Part shown: positions 26,741-34,964 of the stretch, in pieces
How positions within the stretch are numbered: position 1 is the stretch's first letter
How the letters are laid out: every line of letters starts with the position of its first letter
NCBI GenBank assembly: GCA_018650465.1
Contig: JABIFY010000119.1
Span: 1-37,116 of the forward strand
Reading direction: 5' to 3'
DNA: 37,116 nt
Source: Alphaproteobacteria bacterium
Lineage (GTDB): Bacteria; Pseudomonadota; Alphaproteobacteria; UBA2966
Position numbers and translations under genes: made by a program
The notes under the pieces: model-generated
Databases searched by the model: none
The model's input: only the letters and a program-made list of their open reading frames with translations
Told to the model about the DNA's origin: nothing

Positions 26741-28189
26741 TCAGGCCCGCCAGAACGCCGGGCTAAATAATACCAACACAGTAAACAGTTCCAGACGGCC
26801 CAAAAGCATGCCGATACTGAGAACCCATTTGGCGGCATCCGGTAGCGGCGCGAAGGTCCCTGATGGTCCGATGGTGGACCCCAAGGCCGGGCCCACATTG
26901 GCAATGGCCGTGGCGGCCCCGGAAACGGCGGTCATGAAATCCAGGCCAATCAGGGTCAGTGCCAATGCCAGAATACCAAAGACCAAGGCGAACATAAAAA
27001 AGAAACTCATAACCGCGTCGGTTACAGATTCCGGAATGGGCTTGTGATTGTAACGTGGGGAATAAACAACGTTGGGCTGCCACATGCGGCGAAACTGGAC
27101 CCGCGCATTGGCGAACAGGATTTGATAACGGAAAATCTTGATGCCACAGGATGTTGACCCGGCGCAGCCGCCTATGAACATAAAAAAGAAAAATGCCGTT
27201 ACGGGCAATACGCCCCAGGCGTTGTAATCGGCACTGGCATACCCTGTGCCTGTAATGATGGACACAACATTGAATGACGACAGACGAACGGCGTGCCACA
27301 TCGCCATGTCATTTTTTGTCACCAGCCAGACGGCAATCATAATGATGGAGACAACAACCGTGATCAGAAACCACTGAACTTGCGTGTCGCGCACCAGGGC
27401 GCGCGGATTGCCACGGATCATGGCGAAATAAAGCACAAAGGGCAGGCTGCCCAGGATCATAAAGATGATCACAATCCAGTCCATGTAGGCGCTGTCAAAA
27501 TGGCCGATGGAGGCGTCTGATGTTGAAAAACCGCCGGTGGCAATGGTTGTCATGCTGTGGGCGGCGGCTTCAAAAGGCGTCATGCCAGCGGTCCACATGG
27601 CGATCGCGCAAATCAATGTCAGCACAACATAGATAATCGCTGTGGCGGCAGAAATTTGTGCGACACGGGGAAAGGCCTTGTCGGAACTGTCGGATGACTC
27701 CATGCGGAACAACTGCATGCCGCCAACCTGCAACAGGGGCAAAATGGAAATGGCCATCACGATAATACCAATACCACCCAGCCATTGCAGCAAGGCACGC
27801 CATAACAGGATGCCGGGTGGTGCCGTATCAAGGCCGGTAATAACCGTAGAGCCCGTCGTCGTGACGCCGGACATGGCCTCAAAAAATGCATCAGTATAGC
27901 TAAGGCCCAGGTTCGAGAAGGCAAAGGGCAAGGCACCAAAGGCAGCCATTGCCACCCAGGCAAGCGTCGTCAATATAAAGGCTTGGCGTACCACAAGATT
28001 ATTGAAGCTGGCACGGGTGGTCAGAATTAATGTGCCGCCCACAAACAGGGTGACAAACGCTGAGGCCAGAAAAACAGACCAGTCAGGATTGTCCGTCGCC
28101 GCATCCGCCACAGCTGGCACCAGCATGGCCGTGCCAAGCATCGACAGAAGAATGCCGATAACAAAAAATATGGGCCGAAATTCAATCAC
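26741..28189 (-). CDS. trkH: TrkH-type potassium uptake membrane protein
   Basis: 482 aa from a GTG at 28189; no other in-frame start fits. It has four repeated membrane-pore-membrane units. The pore loops MSGVTTTGSTVI, MTTIATGGFSTSD, IITGTGYASADY and IANVGPALGSTIGP carry the selectivity-filter glycines. TrkH forms the channel and TrkA, the cytoplasmic NAD-binding gate, is not in the window. Ends convergent with the peroxiredoxin gene. Confidence 0.95.
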   Translation of the reverse strand: MIEFRPIFFVIGILLSMLGTAMLVPAVADAATDNPDWSVFLASAFVTLFVGGTLILTTRASFNNLVVRQAFILTTLAWVAMAAFGALPFAFSNLGLSYTDAFFEAMSGVTTTGSTVITGLDTAPPGILLWRALLQWLGGIGIIVMAISILPLLQVGGMQLFRMESSDSSDKAFPRVAQISAATAIIYVVLTLICAIAMWTAGMTPFEAAAHSMTTIATGGFSTSDASIGHFDSAYMDWIVIIFMILGSLPFVLYFAMIRGNPRALVRDTQVQWFLITVVVSIIMIAVWLVTKNDMAMWHAVRLSSFNVVSIITGTGYASADYNAWGVLPVTAFFFFMFIGGCAGSTSCGIKIFRYQILFANARVQFRRMWQPNVVYSPRYNHKPIPESVTDAVMSFFFMFALVFGILALALTLIGLDFMTAVSGAATAIANVGPALGSTIGPSGTFAPLPDAAKWVLSIGMLLGRLELFTVLVLFSPAFWRA

Positions 28190-28275
28190 GATTTTTCATG
28201 CAATGTCATCCGTGGCACGAATTATCGTTCCACGATATTGGTTTGTCCATGCGGTGCATGCCCAAAGGGCAATAA

Positions 28276-28902
28276 TCAAACGTTGGCGAAATTTGAGGGG
28301 CTATTGATGATAGCGAGAAATTCGCGACGGGTCATGGGGTCGTCGCGGAAGGCACCCAGCATTTTACTGGTGACCATGGAGACACCTGGTTTGCGCACAC
28401 CACGCGTGGTCATGCATTGGTGAGTGGCTTCGATGACGATGCCAACGCCCCTGGGGGCCAGGACATCGTTCAGTGACCGGGCGATTTGCGCCGTTAGTTT
28501 TTCCTGGATTTGCAGGCGCTTGCCAAAAACTTCAACCAGGCGCGCCAGCTTGCTGATGCCGACGACGCGTTTGTTGGGCAGATAAGCGATGTGGGCGTGG
28601 CCGATGATGGGCAACATGTGATGTTCGCAATGAGATTCAAAGCGGATATCCCGTAGCACGACCATTTCGTCGTAGCCTTCGACTTCCTCGAAAGTCCGTT
28701 GCAGATAAGCCACCGGATCATCACCGTAGCCGGCAAAATGTTCTTCATAGGCGCGCACGACCCTGTCCGGTGTGCCCAGCAATCCTTCGCGGGCCGGATC
28801 ATCGCCCGCCCAACGGATCAGCGTGCGAACAGCTTCTTCAGCTGCTTCCCGACCTGGTCTGTCCGTGTCGGCGACTTTGCCGTCTGGTCCCTGATAATTC
28901 AT
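28276..28902 (-). CDS. folE: GTP cyclohydrolase I
   Basis: 208 aa, with GGAG seven bases before the ATG. Converts GTP to 7,8-dihydroneopterin triphosphate, the first step of tetrahydrofolate synthesis. The zinc ligands Cys92 and His95 (HCEHHMLP) and Cys163 (HQCMTTRGV) are present, with [17 protein letters not shown] and TSKMLGAF nearby. It is a zinc-dependent FolE1. Lies between trkH and apaG on the same strand. Confidence 0.97.
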   Translation of the reverse strand: MNYQGPDGKVADTDRPGREAAEEAVRTLIRWAGDDPAREGLLGTPDRVVRAYEEHFAGYGDDPVAYLQRTFEEVEGYDEMVVLRDIRFESHCEHHMLPIIGHAHIAYLPNKRVVGISKLARLVEVFGKRLQIQEKLTAQIARSLNDVLAPRGVGIVIEATHQCMTTRGVRKPGVSMVTSKMLGAFRDDPMTRREFLAIINSPSNFANV

Positions 28903-28954
28903 GGCTTTGCTCCGCTACCGGAAATTCAAAAGCGTTTTGGTGATGCGCCTTAAC

Positions 28955-28988
28955 GCAATGACTTAGTGCAATGACTTAGTGCAATGAT
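28955..28988. repeat. 13-bp tandem repeat at the apaG stop codon
   Basis: GCAATGACTTAGT occurs at 28955-28967 and 28968-28980, with a truncated third copy from 28981. The apaG stop (TAA, 28978-28976) is inside the second unit, and the next unit downstream repeats the same stop. Slippage here would alter only non-coding sequence beyond the stop. Confidence 0.85.
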
Positions 28989-29368
28989 CTGGGCTGGAAA
29001 GGGCTGTCCAGAGAAAAAGCCGGGACATCCACATCAAACAACTCGCCATCGTCTGTCGTCATTTCGTATGTGCCCAGCATAATGCCGGAAGGCGTCGCCA
29101 GCGGTGTCCCGCTAGTGTACTCAAAAGACTCGCCAGGCTTCAAAACAGGTTGCTCGCCGATGACCCCTGGACCCCGGACTTCCTGAATAAGGCCACGGGC
29201 ATCGGTAATATGCCAATAGCGGTTTTTCAGTTGCACGATCTTTGGACCCTGATTTTCAATTCGAATGGAATAGGCCCAGACGTAGTGATCTTCATCGGGG
29301 CTGGATTGATCGTCAAGGTAAGTCGGTTCAACGGTTACCTGGATGGAATGTGTTGTCTGGCTATACAT
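28976..29368 (-). CDS. apaG: ApaG family protein
   Basis: 130 aa, full length for a single immunoglobulin-like ApaG domain. Signatures are YSIRIENQGP, VQLKNRYWHITDARG, VRGPGVIGEQPVLKPGESFEYTSG and the terminal MLGTYEM. The domain also occurs in F-box proteins and the regulatory part of some polymerase partners; the bacterial role is unclear. The last codons overlap a 13-bp tandem repeat. It lies downstream of metZ on the same strand, separated by three hairpins. Confidence 0.94.
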   Translation of the reverse strand: MYSQTTHSIQVTVEPTYLDDQSSPDEDHYVWAYSIRIENQGPKIVQLKNRYWHITDARGLIQEVRGPGVIGEQPVLKPGESFEYTSGTPLATPSGIMLGTYEMTTDDGELFDVDVPAFSLDSPFQPRSLH

Positions 29369-29515
29369 GGTCGATATCTTTGTATTTTCGCGTGGCTGAG
29401 GTCATAAACTGGACCAGAACCGCTCTGAAATCAATTTTTGCAGCAGATTCTGATGTTTTGCTGTCATTCCAGAACTATATCGTGCTTTCCAGGTCAGAAG
29501 TCCAGCCCATCCAGG

Positions 29516-29609
29516 GCGATTCCGGTTTAATCGGAATCGCTTCTGCATTTGTTTTTTTGGCGCATACCTTGGGTTTGTCGCAAACCTGCGTTTCCGAAAC
29601 CGGAAACGC
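29516..29609. repeat. Three consecutive hairpins between apaG and metZ
   Basis: GCGATTCCG pairs with CGGAATCGC (29516-29524, 29532-29540). GGTTTG pairs with CAAACC (29572-29577, 29581-29586). GCGTTTCCG pairs with CGGAAACGC (29588-29596, 29601-29609). The first and third are variants of the same 9-bp arm. The first contains GATTC/GAATC sites. A T7 run at 29552-29558 follows the first hairpin on the plus strand. They probably end or process the metZ transcript. Confidence 0.7.
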
Positions 29610-29619
29610 TCCAGTATTT

Positions 29620-30834
29620 TCAGCCTTTTGTTTTTTCCAGGGCCGCCGCCATATCCTCGATCAAATCATCCGGGTCTTCCAGACCGACAGACAATCGCAC
29701 AAGGCCCGACCCAATGCCCAATACTTCCCGTGCTTCAGGCGTCAGTCGTTGATGCGTGGTTGTTTCCGGATGGGTAATCAAGCTTTTGGAATCTCCCAGG
29801 TTGTTGGAAATATCCACCAGATCAAGCGCATTCAGGAAGGCAAAGGCTGCTTCCTTGGACTGTTTGCCTGCACCATTCAGCAATTCAAAGGCGATCATGT
29901 TGCCGCCTTCAGACATCTGTTTCATGGCAATTTCATGCTGCGGATGGTCGGCATGAGACGGGTAAAGGACCTGACCTGTTTGCCCATGATCGGCCAGGAA
30001 ACGCGCTACCCTGGCAGCATTTTCACTTTGTTTATGCACACGCAGATCCAGGCTTTCCAGACCTTTCAGCATCACCCAGGCATTAAACGGGCTGAGGCTG
30101 GGGCCGGTATGCTTCATGAACGGGCCCATGGTGTCGGCGATAAATTCTTCTGTACCGAGGATCACGCCACCCATACAACGGCCATGACCATCGATATGTT
30201 TGGTGGCTGAATACATCACAATATCCGCGCCCAATTCCAGGGGATGTTGCAGAACCGGTGTAGCGAAGGCGTTGTCGACAATGACTTTGGCACCGGCCTG
30301 GTGGGCCAGGTCACAAACGGCAGCAATATCAATAACTTCCAGCGTCGGATTGGCAGGTGTTTCCATCAGCACACATTTTGCGCCTGGGGCCAGCGCCGTC
30401 CGCCACTGGTCAATGTCGGTGCCGTCGACAATGGTCACGTCGACGCCAAAGCCCGGCAGCATCTCTTCCAATATATAAAGAGATGATCCAAACAAGGCGC
30501 GTGAGGCAACGACCCGGTCGCCCCCTGTCACCTGGCTTAACAATGCTGCGTGGATGGCGGCCATGCCGCTTGCCGTCGCAACGGCGGCTTCGGCGCCTTC
30601 CAGCAAAGCCATGCGTTTCTCGAACATGGCAACAGTCGGGTTGGCATAACGGGAATAGATAAAGCCTTCTTCTTCGCCTTTAAAACGGGCCTCGGCTGCT
30701 TCGGCTGTGTCATAGACATAGCCCGACGTCATAAAGATGGCTTCACTCGTTTCGCCAAAACCACTGCGCATGGTGGCACCTCGAACCGCTTTGGTCGCAC
30801 TGCGCCAGTTTCTTTGATCAGTTGTGTCGTTCAT
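29620..30834 (-). CDS. metZ: O-succinylhomoserine sulfhydrylase
   Basis: 404 aa, with GAGG eight bases before the ATG. A fold-type I PLP enzyme of the Cys/Met metabolism family that makes homocysteine directly from O-succinylhomoserine and sulfide. The PLP lysine is Lys212 in YSATKHIDGHGR; SRYANPT and TPANPTLEVID are typical of MetZ. The SAM-II riboswitch and terminator in its leader fit a methionine-pathway gene. Confidence 0.95.
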   Translation of the reverse strand: MNDTTDQRNWRSATKAVRGATMRSGFGETSEAIFMTSGYVYDTAEAAEARFKGEEEGFIYSRYANPTVAMFEKRMALLEGAEAAVATASGMAAIHAALLSQVTGGDRVVASRALFGSSLYILEEMLPGFGVDVTIVDGTDIDQWRTALAPGAKCVLMETPANPTLEVIDIAAVCDLAHQAGAKVIVDNAFATPVLQHPLELGADIVMYSATKHIDGHGRCMGGVILGTEEFIADTMGPFMKHTGPSLSPFNAWVMLKGLESLDLRVHKQSENAARVARFLADHGQTGQVLYPSHADHPQHEIAMKQMSEGGNMIAFELLNGAGKQSKEAAFAFLNALDLVDISNNLGDSKSLITHPETTTHQRLTPEAREVLGIGSGLVRLSVGLEDPDDLIEDMAAALEKTKG

Positions 30835-30882
30835 TTTTTGGTCCTCAGCCCGCTTTGTAGGGACGTCCTATCACAGTCAGGC

Positions 30883-30911
30883 AAAAAAAATCCCCGGCCA
30901 TATAGCCAGGG
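30883..30911 (-). terminator. Leader terminator between SAM-II aptamer and metZ
   Basis: On the minus strand CCCTGGC (30911-30905) pairs with GCCGGGG (30898-30892), six Watson-Crick pairs plus one G-U, around a six-base loop, followed by A and eight T residues (30890-30883). It starts ten bases after the aptamer and lies upstream of the metZ start, so it is placed to work as an attenuator. Confidence 0.85.
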
Positions 30912-30920
30912 TTTTTATCG

Positions 30921-30980
30921 CCCCGACCTTTTAGCTATATGATTAACGTGGCTGCAAGCCGGCCGGCCCAAATCACCACG
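30921..30980 (-). promoter_or_regulatory. SAM-II (SAM-alpha) riboswitch of metZ
   Basis: The minus strand begins CGTGGTGATTTGGGCCGG and continues through CGGCTTGCAGCCACG, GTTAATC and GCTAAAAGG. This is the conserved core of the alphaproteobacterial SAM-II aptamer: GTGG pairs with CCAC in the first stem, and the later AAGG-containing strand forms the H-type pseudoknot that binds S-adenosylmethionine. Its place before metZ matches the known gene families under this switch. Recognised from memory of the consensus, not by a covariance search. Confidence 0.88.
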
Positions 30981-31008
30981 ACGCCCAATTAATTTCAGCG
31001 TGGGCCAT

Positions 31009-31037
31009 GATATATACTTCTGAATGGGTTCGGTCAA
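31009..31037 (-). promoter_or_regulatory. Promoter of the metZ leader
   Basis: On the minus strand TTGACC (31037-31032) and TATATC (31014-31009) are separated by exactly 17 bases. Transcription would begin near 31002, about 20 bases before the SAM-II aptamer, giving a leader of about 170 bases. Confidence 0.65.
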
Positions 31038-31054
31038 GCAGGGCAGGGCTTTGC

Positions 31055-31915
31055 TCACTCGGCGGCTTGTTGAATATGTCGCCAGAAACCGGGCTCGAAT
31101 GCCAGCGGGATACCTTGTTGTCCAGCCTCTGTCGCTGGCAGGATGTCGCAATTATCCCAAAGGCCCGTCGTCAGTGTCCGGGCATATTCCTCCGGTAATC
31201 CAGCCCTGGTCATATCGTTGGACGCAGCTTTAAAGTCGTAACTCAAGGGCAGGTGTTCGATGCGCAGGCTGGATTCTTCCGGGGTCAAGAGACTGAACCA
31301 GGTGCGCGGCGTGCCGTCATTGGCGGGCAAGCCGATCACCCCGGCATTGTGCCACAATCTGCCGTCTATATTTTGCGTGAAAGGCAGACCGGAATGCCCA
31401 CAGATAACGCCGTCACATTCGTTTGAGACAATTTCATCCAGCTTGTCGGCCAAAGGTGTTGATGGAAAGACAAACCGGTTTACGGCGGCAGGTGTGCCGT
31501 GCACGACCGCCAGCTTGCGATTCGCCATTTCAAAATGGATTTGCCCTGGCAGGGTCTTCATCCAGTGGGCGGCCTCAGGCGATAATTGTCGCCGGGCATA
31601 ATCAAACCATTGTGCCGACAAGCGGTCGCAGGTCGAGCCTTCTTCAAATCCACAGCCGCAATCATCGGCATTATCGCCAAAAGATATTTCACAGTTTCCC
31701 TGAACAACGTGAAGCCCTGCATCGCGAACCAGCCTGGTCGTCTCGGTCGGTGCGGCGCAATAGGCGACGACATCGCCTGTGCAAATGATCCGCTCCGGGG
31801 GGATGTTCAGGACTTTGGCCTGATGCAACAAGGCCTCGGTCGCCTGGCGGTTGCTGTAGGGGCCACCGAATACCAGGACGGGGGCGTCAATCTTCCCAAG
31901 ATCAAGAATGTTCAT
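31055..31915 (-). CDS. Calcineurin-like phosphoesterase-fold protein with altered metal motifs
   Basis: About 286 aa from the ATG at 31915; the frame extends to 31966 and would overlap the upstream radical SAM gene. The order of blocks follows the YfcE-like metallophosphoesterases, but key ligands differ. Motif I is FGGPYSN (16-22) instead of SDxHGN, motif III is QGNCE (72-76) instead of GNHD, and the last motif is CGHSGLPF instead of GHTHxPF. GD in ICTGDVVAYC (44-53) and HGTP remain. A Cys-rich stretch CGCGFEEGSTC (86-96) follows motif III. Classic two-metal hydrolysis looks doubtful. It follows the radical SAM gene by 19 bases, so the two are probably one operon. Similar proteins occur in other alphaproteobacteria without a known role. 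Confidence 0.75.
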   Translation of the reverse strand: MNILDLGKIDAPVLVFGGPYSNRQATEALLHQAKVLNIPPERIICTGDVVAYCAAPTETTRLVRDAGLHVVQGNCEISFGDNADDCGCGFEEGSTCDRLSAQWFDYARRQLSPEAAHWMKTLPGQIHFEMANRKLAVVHGTPAAVNRFVFPSTPLADKLDEIVSNECDGVICGHSGLPFTQNIDGRLWHNAGVIGLPANDGTPRTWFSLLTPEESSLRIEHLPLSYDFKAASNDMTRAGLPEEYARTLTTGLWDNCDILPATEAGQQGIPLAFEPGFWRHIQQAAE

Positions 31916-31934
31916 CGGTTTAATGTTAATCGTG

Positions 31935-32894
31935 TCAGGCACTGCAGGACGCACCACCGAGCACACAGAACTCCGAACAAAAGGGATGGTTCAGGCGAAC
32001 CGGATCTTTGGCGCTGTCCAGGGTCGTGCCCAGTTCGAATTGTGGGTCATAGGGCAGCAGGGTACAGGCGACGACTTTGGCATCGCTCTCTCCCTTGCGG
32101 TGCACGATCATGCGCGATGTGGCACACATCATGTTGTCGGGCGAAACATCCAGGATACCCCAGCAGGCTTCAGTAATCTCTGGTACGTCGCGGCCTTCGT
32201 CCATTTCCGGAAACAGAACCAGATGGCCGGGATTATGGGCATCCAGCGTCAGATCCAGATCATCAAAAAGCCCGGCAAAACCATCACGAATCTGATTCTC
32301 GGCCTCAGGCCAGCAGGTGCGACCGGCGATTTGAAGACTAAAGCCATGTTCGATCAGCCAGGTCACGCCCGGCATTGTTTTCTGCCAGGCAAAGTCGCCG
32401 CGCTCCTGGTCATGCAGGGTCGGTGAATAATGATCCAATGAAATGCGCAGCACCAGTTGTCCCGGCCATTTGCGATGCAGCGCCAGCAGATCGCCAGACT
32501 GCTTCATCATCGGGCGCATGGCATTGGTCAACACCAGAACCCGATGGCCCCGGTTCAGGCAGGCTTCCAGCATTTTGGGAAATGAGGGGTTCATGAAGGG
32601 TTCCCCCCCTGTGAAGCCGATCTCGACCGGATCTTTGTTGAGTTGATCCAACTCATCCAGAAAGCGCTCGACCTCAGCCGTTTGCAGATAGATTAAATCA
32701 TCATTTTCCGGGCTTGATTCGATATAACAATGGCTGCAGGCAAGATTACAGACTGTGCCCGTATTAAACCAAAGTGTCTCAAGGTTTCGCAGCGCTACCG
32801 ACGCCCGCCTTTCTCCCCTGGCCGTAATGACAGGGTCGACAAACTTGTCTTGTGGCACTTCTGCCAACTCTGCCACCTGCGCAATCAAAGACAT
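31935..32894 (-). CDS. Radical SAM protein with Cys-rich C-terminus
   Basis: 319 aa, with GGAG five bases before the ATG. The [4Fe-4S]-binding CNLACSHC gives Cys49, Cys53 and Cys56, and TGGEPF (95-100) binds SAM. The core barrel resembles the MoaA/SPASM group. The C-terminus carries further cysteines: CATSR, VVACTLLP and the terminal FCSEFCVLGGASCSA (Cys306, Cys310, Cys317). These could hold an auxiliary cluster. The substrate is unknown; no obvious RiPP precursor was found in the neighbouring sequence. Transcribed with the phosphoesterase-like gene that follows. Confidence 0.85.
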   Translation of the reverse strand: MSLIAQVAELAEVPQDKFVDPVITARGERRASVALRNLETLWFNTGTVCNLACSHCYIESSPENDDLIYLQTAEVERFLDELDQLNKDPVEIGFTGGEPFMNPSFPKMLEACLNRGHRVLVLTNAMRPMMKQSGDLLALHRKWPGQLVLRISLDHYSPTLHDQERGDFAWQKTMPGVTWLIEHGFSLQIAGRTCWPEAENQIRDGFAGLFDDLDLTLDAHNPGHLVLFPEMDEGRDVPEITEACWGILDVSPDNMMCATSRMIVHRKGESDAKVVACTLLPYDPQFELGTTLDSAKDPVRLNHPFCSEFCVLGGASCSA

Positions 32895-33052
32895 ACTTAC
32901 TCCGGTTCAAGCCTGAAAGGGTTTCCCATAAAATCAGTGTGTCGCTCCCTAAAGTCAACACAAGCGCCGGTTTATCACCAAGCTGTGAAGGAACGAGAGG
33001 TCAGATGTCGCCAGTATCGTATTTTGGTCCGTTGCGGATACAAATGCGGCAA

Positions 33053-33080
33053 TTGAAACTATATTTTATTCAGCTACAAT
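33053..33080 (+). promoter_or_regulatory. Candidate promoter of the single-domain response regulator
   Basis: TTGAAA (33053-33058) and TACAAT (33075-33080) are separated by 16 bases, about 88 bases upstream of the ATG at 33168. Good consensus match. The rest of the 32895-33167 spacer, which also separates the divergent radical SAM gene, shows no further gene. Confidence 0.55.
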
Positions 33081-33167
33081 CAAAACCATGAAAGGGCTGA
33101 CTGTCAGAAATACCTGCTTATTTCAGGGCTTTGGCAGATGGTTGGCAACCAGGAAGATGAAAATAAT

Positions 33168-33557
33168 ATGAGCGATACGGGCGAATCAAACGGTATTATC
33201 CTGGTTACTGAAGACAATCCGGATGTCCGGGTGACAACCTGTATGATGCTCAAAAAACTGGGCTGGATCGTTCTGGAAGCCGAAGACGGTGCCCAGGCAC
33301 TTGAGGTCCTGGCCAGCCGAAAGGATATCGATATCCTGTTGAGCGATGTGGTGATGCCCGGTGGCAGAAGCGGTTATGATCTGGCACGTGAACTTTCGGG
33401 CATAGACGATTCACCGCGCATTTTGCTGGTTTCCGGCTATCCTGATGAATTTCGCTCAGGCAACGAAGCCTCAGGCCTGGTCGTACCTTTGCTGGAAAAA
33501 CCGTTCACCATGTCCCAACTTCGCGACGCACTCGACAATTTGACCGACAATTCCTGA
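33168..33557 (+). CDS. Single-domain response regulator
   Basis: 129 aa from the ATG at 33168, with AGGAAG upstream; the frame opens at 33138. A receiver domain fills the protein: Glu15-Asp16, phospho-acceptor Asp60 in LLSDVVMPGG, Ser89 in LLVSGYP and Lys111 in LEKPFT. The VMPGGRSGYDLA stretch is typical of receivers that end hybrid histidine kinases, so it may be a detached relay receiver. No kinase or output domain is nearby. It lies directly before the tRNA-Gly integration site. Confidence 0.85.
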   Translation: MSDTGESNGIILVTEDNPDVRVTTCMMLKKLGWIVLEAEDGAQALEVLASRKDIDILLSDVVMPGGRSGYDLARELSGIDDSPRILLVSGYPDEFRSGNEASGLVVPLLEKPFTMSQLRDALDNLTDNS

Positions 33558-33639
33558 GACCACGCCCTGGACAATTCCTCGGCTTGGCGTTATTTGACCT
33601 TTAAGGCGGCGACAGCAAGTGATTTGTCGATCGCCATAT

Positions 33640-33713
33640 GCGGGCGTAGCTCAATGGCAGAGCAGAAGCTTCCCAAGCTTACGACGAGGGTTCGATTCCC
33701 TTCGCCCGCTCCA
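33640..33713 (+). tRNA. tRNA-Gly (anticodon CCC)
   Basis: 74 bases including an encoded CCA. The acceptor arms GCGGGCG and CGCCCGC pair fully with T as discriminator. The D arm is GCTC/GAGC, the anticodon loop TTCCCAA gives anticodon CCC, and the T arm is GAGGG/CCCTT with loop TTCGATT. The top pair of the anticodon stem (G-A) is mismatched. The last 14 bases are the start of an 88-bp repeat that recurs inverted at 34943-35030, and an integrase gene lies immediately downstream, so this is an attachment site. Confidence 0.95.
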
Positions 33714-33787
33714 TTCTCGACGGAACATCCGCCACAAGCCATTGATATGTAAGCATTTTATGTGATCAACTGGCATGAGGTGCGGTA
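33700..33787 (+). repeat. Left arm of 88-bp perfect inverted repeat (att region)
   Basis: 88 bases identical, in inverse orientation, to 34943-35030. It covers the last 14 bases of tRNA-Gly and the sequence up to four bases before the integrase ATG, including the integrase's likely promoter and GAGG site. The match ends sharply at both sides: 33699 and 33788 do not pair with 35031 and 34942. Confidence 0.95.
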
Positions 33788-33791
33788 CATA

Positions 33792-34964
33792 ATGCGCAAC
33801 ATATCTGACGCTAAACACATCATTTGTCGTGACGGCGTGTTTTACTATGTACGCAGAGTTCCAGCAGATATTGCTGCTCTGTATTCTAAAGAACGCTTTT
33901 ATTTTAGCCTTCGCACTAAGTCGCGTGCGATTGCATGTCGAGCAGCAAGTTCTGTGAGCCAGAAGCTTGAAGCATACTGGATGGGCATCAGACTTGAGCA
34001 GCTTGACATCCCTGAGTTGGTCGCAGCGTCTGGTGTGAAACTACATTCTTCTGATCTGCCGACGCTGAATGATGCCAAGGAACTTTACATACAGCTGAAA
34101 GGCACTGGTAAAGGTAAGACGTTCTTTCAGGCTGCTGAAAGATCAGTCAGATATGTATCTAAAGCCCTTGGGGATCGCACTCTGGACCAATACTCAAGTC
34201 AAGATGCGGCCATGTTTCGTGACTGGCTTATTGCGAAGGGCCTGAGTGTCGTCTCAGTAAAGCGGAACTTTTCAACCATCAGATCAATAGTCAATTTGTG
34301 TATTAGGGAAAATGGTCTGACTTGTAGAAATGCCTTCTCTGCAACATACATGCCTCAACATGAGGAGCGGGCAAAGCGTCAGCCGATACCCGTTGAAAAT
34401 ATCAACACCATTCAAAATAGTTGCTACGAAATTGATGATGACTTGAGGCATATCGTGGCCCTAATATCGGACACGGGCATGAGGTTAGCTGAGACGGTTG
34501 GACTTAAGCTGAGTGACATACACTTGGACGTAGACGTTCCACATGTGATGGTTCAGCCCCATCCTCACAGACATCTCAAGACAGCCGATAGTGAAAGAGC
34601 GATACCATTGACCGGGGCATCGCTGTGGGCCGCAAAAAGGGTTGTGGCGACCAGTGCTTCGTCTGAGTTTGCTTTCCCACGTTACTCTAAGAAAGGTGAA
34701 TGTTACTCTAACTCAGCAAGCGCTACATTGAACAAATGGATCAAGCCGTTTGTCCCCATCAATTGTGTGCTGCACTCGTTTAGGCACAGCATAAGAGACA
34801 GGCTCAGAGCAATTGAATGTCCTGCTGACGTAATTGATGCCATCGGAGGTTGGGCTACTGCCGGAGTTGGCCATAACTACGGCTCTGGGCATCCACTAGC
34901 AGTGAAGCATCACTGGCTTGATCAAATAGCAAAGGGTACGTCTACCGCACCTCATGCCAGTTGA
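33792..34964 (+). CDS. int: Tyrosine recombinase (phage-type integrase)
   Basis: 390 aa from the ATG at 33792; a GTG at 33762 is also in frame but has no ribosome binding site. The N-terminus (FYYVRRVPADI, FYFSLRTKSRAIA) is the arm-binding domain common in tRNA-targeting integrases, followed by a core-binding helical domain (about residues 90-185). The catalytic set is complete: Arg231 in DTGMRLAE, Lys263, His328 and Arg331 in HSFRHSIRDR, His361 and nucleophile Tyr363 in GHNYG. It catalyses site-specific recombination at the att sites. The last seven codons and the stop lie in the right arm of the 88-bp inverted repeat, so the gene is framed by the repeat on both sides. Confidence 0.93.
   Translation: MRNISDAKHIICRDGVFYYVRRVPADIAALYSKERFYFSLRTKSRAIACRAASSVSQKLEAYWMGIRLEQLDIPELVAASGVKLHSSDLPTLNDAKELYIQLKGTGKGKTFFQAAERSVRYVSKALGDRTLDQYSSQDAAMFRDWLIAKGLSVVSVKRNFSTIRSIVNLCIRENGLTCRNAFSATYMPQHEERAKRQPIPVENINTIQNSCYEIDDDLRHIVALISDTGMRLAETVGLKLSDIHLDVDVPHVMVQPHPHRHLKTADSERAIPLTGASLWAAKRVVATSASSEFAFPRYSKKGECYSNSASATLNKWIKPFVPINCVLHSFRHSIRDRLRAIECPADVIDAIGGWATAGVGHNYGSGHPLAVKHHWLDQIAKGTSTAPHAS

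Noticed and set aside
33005-33091. 28-codon frame before the response regulator
   Set aside because: GAGAGG precedes the ATG, but the frame overlaps the predicted -35/-10 and has no known pattern.
33562-33590. ACGCC/GGCGT stem after the response regulator as terminator
   Set aside because: Five-base stem with a 19-base loop and only a short T stretch; not convincing.
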